This document shows positions 60,766 through 64,000 of a stretch of DNA of 64,000 nucleotides, one piece after another. The stretch is from the NCBI GenBank assembly GCA_964017065.1, contig OZ024791.1:3295410-3359409 (forward strand), given 5' to 3'. Both the position numbers and the translations under genes were made by a program. Numbering within the stretch: the stretch's first letter is position 1; each line of letters starts with the position of its first letter. A model generated the notes under the pieces. It had not been told where the DNA came from and ran no database searches. It was given only the letters and a program-made list of their open reading frames with translations. The DNA comes from Haliclona indistincta. Lineage: Eukaryota > Porifera > Demospongiae > Haplosclerida > Chalinidae.

Positions 60766-61834
60766 ATGGCTAACTTTGCTGCTGCTGCTCTTAACTCTCT
60801 TGGCGACTCCCACGGTCGTACTGACCATATAGAAATGCAGGAGCTAATAGGGAACTATTTTGGAAGCCCTGGAAATGATTCCAGTGATGAAGGTATGCGT
60901 TTTTACATGCAACACTATTCACTGCATAATGAAGACATGCAACACTATTCACTGCATAATGAATACATGCAACACTATTCACTGCATAATGAATAATCAC
61001 ATAGAGGATGAATTTGATGAAGACTTCTGTGATGATCCAGGAGACCACGAAGATCATTTTCTTCCACCCAGTGAAGACTACTCTGCAATGGATGGTAAGT
61101 ACAGTACAGTACATCAATGATTTGTTGCAACTTGCAATGTTTGTAGAGTTCAACTTTGATTCATCAGAAGTTGATAGTCACGAAGACTCAACCAACGAAA
61201 CAGATGGTTAGTCAGTCATAGATTGCTGGATAGTGTTATCATCCTATTCATTTGCAGAACCTCTAATCACCACCTTCGAGCAACCCAGTCATGAAGCCGC
61301 TGCTGCTGTGATGATAGAATTAAGAGATATTGATGAGATTGAGGAGAACAAGATAGAGGAATTTCGTGACTGTGGTTGTTCGTGTTCATTTGGACCTAGT
61401 GGAACCCCTTGCTGCCAACTGTTTTCTTCCGCACATTACGCAGAAATGCGTGAATGGAGCATTCAGCTTACGCGAAAGGAAAGAGATCTCGTAATGAAAA
61501 GCCTCATTGTAACATTAACAAGCAAAGGCGACACCACCAAACATGCCTCTGACCATCGACACAAGTCTCAAGCAAGAAAGCAAGAGTACACCACATACAT
61601 GCATCTGGGCATGAAAGTGTGCCAGACTACATTCCTGTTTCTACATTCTACAGGACGTTTCGTCTTCAAGTCTTTAAAAAAAAGCAGTAGAGAAATAGGA
61701 ATGCAAGAGAGAGTTCACGGAAACTCCCGCAAGGCACCACACAATGCGTTCACTTTTGACAACATCAAGCATGTAACAACATTCATTGTGAACTATGCAG
61801 AGCACAGCAAAAACCGTGTTGGAAGGCGGAGACC
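60766..61834 (+). CDS. 5' part of a transposase-like gene with phase-1 acidic exons
   Basis: Exons 60766-60892, 61005-61094, 61147-61206 and 61258-61834; introns 1-3 are phase 1 and GT-AG. Exon 1 ends ELIGNYF...NDSSDE; exons 2 and 3 are strongly acidic. Exon 4 is the conserved part: a Cys cluster (DCGCSCSFGPSGTPCC), KVCQTTFLFLHSTGRFVFKSL, then RVHGNSRKAPHNAF and VNYAEHSKNRVGRRRP. I recognise this as the N-terminal half of a dispersed transposase-like family of aquatic animals (HGN-x-x-R/K-x-PHN ... NYAE), from memory and without a family name. Exon 4 ends at a perfect GTAAGT donor (61835), in phase 2, but no following exon is visible, so the catalytic part is lost or lies elsewhere. Confidence 0.7.
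60905..60994 (+). repeat. Three 30-bp repeats in intron 1
   Basis: ACATGCAACACTATTCACTG plus CATAATGA.. repeated three times at 60905, 60935 and 60965. The unit is a multiple of three with no stop until the end, so a transcript retaining the intron would add three 10-residue MQHYSLHNE-type repeats. Confidence 0.9.
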
Positions 61835-62184
61835 GTAAGTCCATTGAACGGTTGCCGCATTCGTGAAACAACGGGAGACTTGCGGACTACCGTTTCTTTC
61901 AACTACGGATACCGTTTACTACCGATGTGAGAACACTACAAACGGTAAGCACATACGACGCTCCGTATAAACTCCGTGTAACAATCCGTACAGCTACCGT
62001 CCAACTGCTATAGTGACCAAGCCATGGCAGCCACCACGGACCACCAGCTGTATCCCGTATCTCAACCGTTCATTGCGTAGTTTAGCTAGTACACTTCGGT
62101 CAAATGTTTATTATTACTATTATCTGCTATTATTAATATTACAAGAAACTCAATAGCAGTTCAGCATAATTTATAGTAGCATAG
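61835..62184 (+). other. No gene recognised; tract rich in CCGT motifs
   Basis: Follows the open splice donor. 61835-62030 is rich in ACCGT/ACGGT motifs in both orientations (TACCGTTT, AAACGGTA, CTCCGTATAAACTCCGTG). I see no exon continuing the upstream gene; the remainder is AT-rich and holds the 3' end of the - gene. Confidence 0.5.
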
Positions 62185-63104
62185 CTAGCATTCGTCCAAA
62201 TCTCCTTCGCTTTCACACGAGGTGGAATCCTCCTCCAAAATATCCTGAAGGGTAGGAACAGTAAGAGTGCTGCAGGTCACGAAAGATGATCGGCTACGAG
62301 ATCTCGGCGTTGTAGGAGTCACTGGAGATTGGATGGGCCTAACAGATGCCGGAGAGTGAATAGGTACAGACGCCGGAGAGTGGATAGATACAGACGCCGG
62401 AGAGTGGATAGGCCTAACAGACGCCGGAGAGTGAATAGGTGCAGACACCCGAGATCTAATTGATGCCGGAGATTGAGATTGAACAGTAGATGGAGATTGA
62501 ACAGTAGATGGAGATTGAATAGTAGCCAGTGTAGAATTACTGAATGCCCATTCTGGTGCATCTTTGGGGACAGGACGTGTTGATGGACATCCTCTTTTGC
62601 GTTCTTTCCTCCTAAACCCTGCTTTCGAATTTCCCTTGGCTTTACGCTTATCCAGCTTCCTTACTAAAGCATTCAGCACTGCAGAACAGACACAACAAAT
62701 TATAACAAGACTGATTGCATAACAGTTACTGGTGTACTAAAAAAACATTCCAAACTTAGGCTACATAACATGTTCTGAAAAGGTCAATTGCAGCATACCT
62801 GTTGATCGCCATGGTAGCTCATGTACCGTGATGGTGTCGTCCTCCCCTTCACTCTCCTCCGTCATATAATTATGATCAATTCCTCTCCATAACTCTAATT
62901 CCTTTGTCTTCACATATTTCGCTCGATTGCTATACAACTAATAATAATCAGTAATAAAATTCAAATCAACAAGTTAATCACATACCTTTCTTCTGGAGCT
63001 GGTTCGCTTACACTCCTCGCGCACTTTCTCGGCAACTTCAACCCTTCCGGGTTGGCTGTCATTGAATAGCCGACGCCTGCTTTCATAGTAACGATGGACA
63101 GCTC
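62185..63104 (-). CDS. Convergent multi-exon gene, partial: acidic YMTEESEGEDD/LPWRS motif plus SP-repeat tail
   Basis: Exons on -: 63104-62986, 62937-62799 and 62678-62185, with GT-AG introns and consistent phases (0 and 1). The first visible exon starts at an acceptor, so the true 5' end is upstream and not identified. It contains HRYYESRRRLFNDSQ. The second encodes YMTEESEGEDDTITVHELPWRS, which runs into VLNALVRKLDKR in the third. The C-terminal part is basic, then has about ten SP motifs of IHSPASV type, and ends in an acidic tail. I recognise the 'acidic patch - H-x-LPWRS - LN-x-L' arrangement from dispersed invertebrate repeat genes but cannot name it. It faces the transposase-like gene at 60766-61834 tail to tail and may belong to the same element. 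Confidence 0.6.
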
Positions 63105-63183
63105 CTAGAGGTAGCATAAAGATACATAATATTATACACAACAAACACAAACAAGGAAGATTACGCATAAATTATTGTACAGC

Positions 63184-63208
63184 ACAAATGAAGGCTCCAT
63201 GGAGAGAC

Positions 63209-63279
<71 letters not shown>

Positions 63280-63372
63280 CATGAACTGCCTAAAGATGAG
63301 ACATCTTGACAGCGTGCTGACGAAAGATGGAACATCTTGACAACACAAATGAAGGCTCCATGAACACACACA

Positions 63373-63450
<78 letters not shown>

Positions 63451-63793
63451 CATGAACTGCCTAAAGATGAGACATCTTGACAGCGTGCTGACGAAAGATG
63501 GAACATCTTGACAACACAAATGAAGGCTCCATGAACACACACACACACACACAGAGAGAAAGAGAGAGAGAGAGAGAGGGAGAGAATATGACATGAACTG
63601 CCTAAAGATGAGACATCTTGACAGCGTGCTGACGAAAGATGGAACATCTTGACAACACAAATGAAGGCTCCATGGACACACACACGCACGCACGCACACA
63701 CACAGAATGACATGAACTGCCTAAAGATGAGACATCTTGACAGCGTGCTGACGAAAGATGGAACATCTTGACAACACAAATGAAGGCTCCATG

Positions 63794-63840
<47 letters not shown>
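63184..63840. repeat. Minisatellite with AC/AG microsatellite cores
   Basis: Five copies of CACAAATGAAGGCTCCATG at 63184, 63344, 63517, 63655 and 63777. Four of them are separated by a conserved ~75-bp block (GACATGAACTGCCTAAAGAT ... GAACATCTTGACAA). Each carries its own (AC)n and/or (AG)n run of different length, so unit size varies from about 120 to 175 bp. Open frames on the - strand here are translations of dinucleotide runs. Confidence 0.93.
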
Positions 63841-63842
<2 letters not shown>

Positions 63843-64000
63843 CAAAGCAAAGTTTCTAGCTGCCACAAGGGTCACGCGTACCTGGCGAAGCCAGGACACC
63901 TGTGCACCAAGCAGGTACTATGTGCCGGTGCTGTGCAATCTCCTGGAGCCGGGCAAGGAACTCGCAGGAGCACCAACTGTGTCTCGCACTGCAGGTGTGG
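63841..64000. other. Unassigned GC-richer end of the window
   Basis: Not repetitive within the window. Possible Cys-rich frames exist on +, and a GT donor-like site on - at CGCCAG|GTACGC, which could belong to an upstream exon of the - gene. Neither is strong enough to call. Confidence 0.3.

Noticed and set aside
63132..63899. 255-residue Cys/Val/Leu/Ser-rich open frame on the - strand
   Set aside because: It is a translation of (AC)n and (AG)n runs and the minisatellite core.

Overview
This window is eukaryotic, repeat-dominated DNA, most likely from an aquatic invertebrate; a demosponge is the best guess but is not proven. The evidence is spliced genes with very short GT-AG introns (mostly 45-122 bp), a P-element-type transposase of the kind common in marine invertebrates, a pogo/Tigger-type element with a TA duplication, kilobase-scale satellite arrays, and no prokaryotic operons, tRNA or rRNA. 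No ordinary single-copy host gene could be identified.

Layout. 1-6194: GC-rich satellite with a 43-bp monomer. 6195-7945: a different ~44-bp satellite with an internal inversion. 7946-8367: AT-rich palindromic repeats. 8368-13364: an apparently complete P-like DNA transposon (33-bp perfect terminal inverted repeats, 7-8 bp target duplication) carrying a 13-exon transposase gene and a convergent intronless second gene. 13365-13527: the rest of the split AT-rich unit. 13528-14417: the 5' end of a mobile-element-like gene with short acidic phase-1 exons, cut off by satellite. 14371-49997: a 35.6-kb array of the 43-bp satellite in the opposite orientation to the first array, organised in higher-order repeats of about 2.0, 2.7, 2.8, 2.9 and 3.7 kb. 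49998-56230 and 58574-60453: AT-rich palindromic units of ~167 bp, with six copies of a GC-richer module and a 670-bp triplication. 56233-58571: a complete pogo-like transposon with an intact DDE transposase and a convergent HIRAN-domain gene. 60454-63104: a second copy of the phase-1 acidic-exon gene (5' part only) followed by a convergent multi-exon gene. 63184-63840: a minisatellite built around AC/AG microsatellites.

Working together. All three mobile units have the same plan: a transposase-like gene on + and a second, smaller gene on - placed tail to tail. In the P-like element the second gene resembles a C-terminal piece of P-type transposases. In the pogo-like element it is a stand-alone HIRAN domain, a fold known to bind DNA ends. 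Both complete elements, and one of the two other units, sit in nearly the same spot of the AT-rich palindromic unit, so that repeat looks like a preferred landing site. The very long open frames over the 43-bp satellite follow from a stop-free monomer whose length is not a multiple of three; they are not treated as genes.
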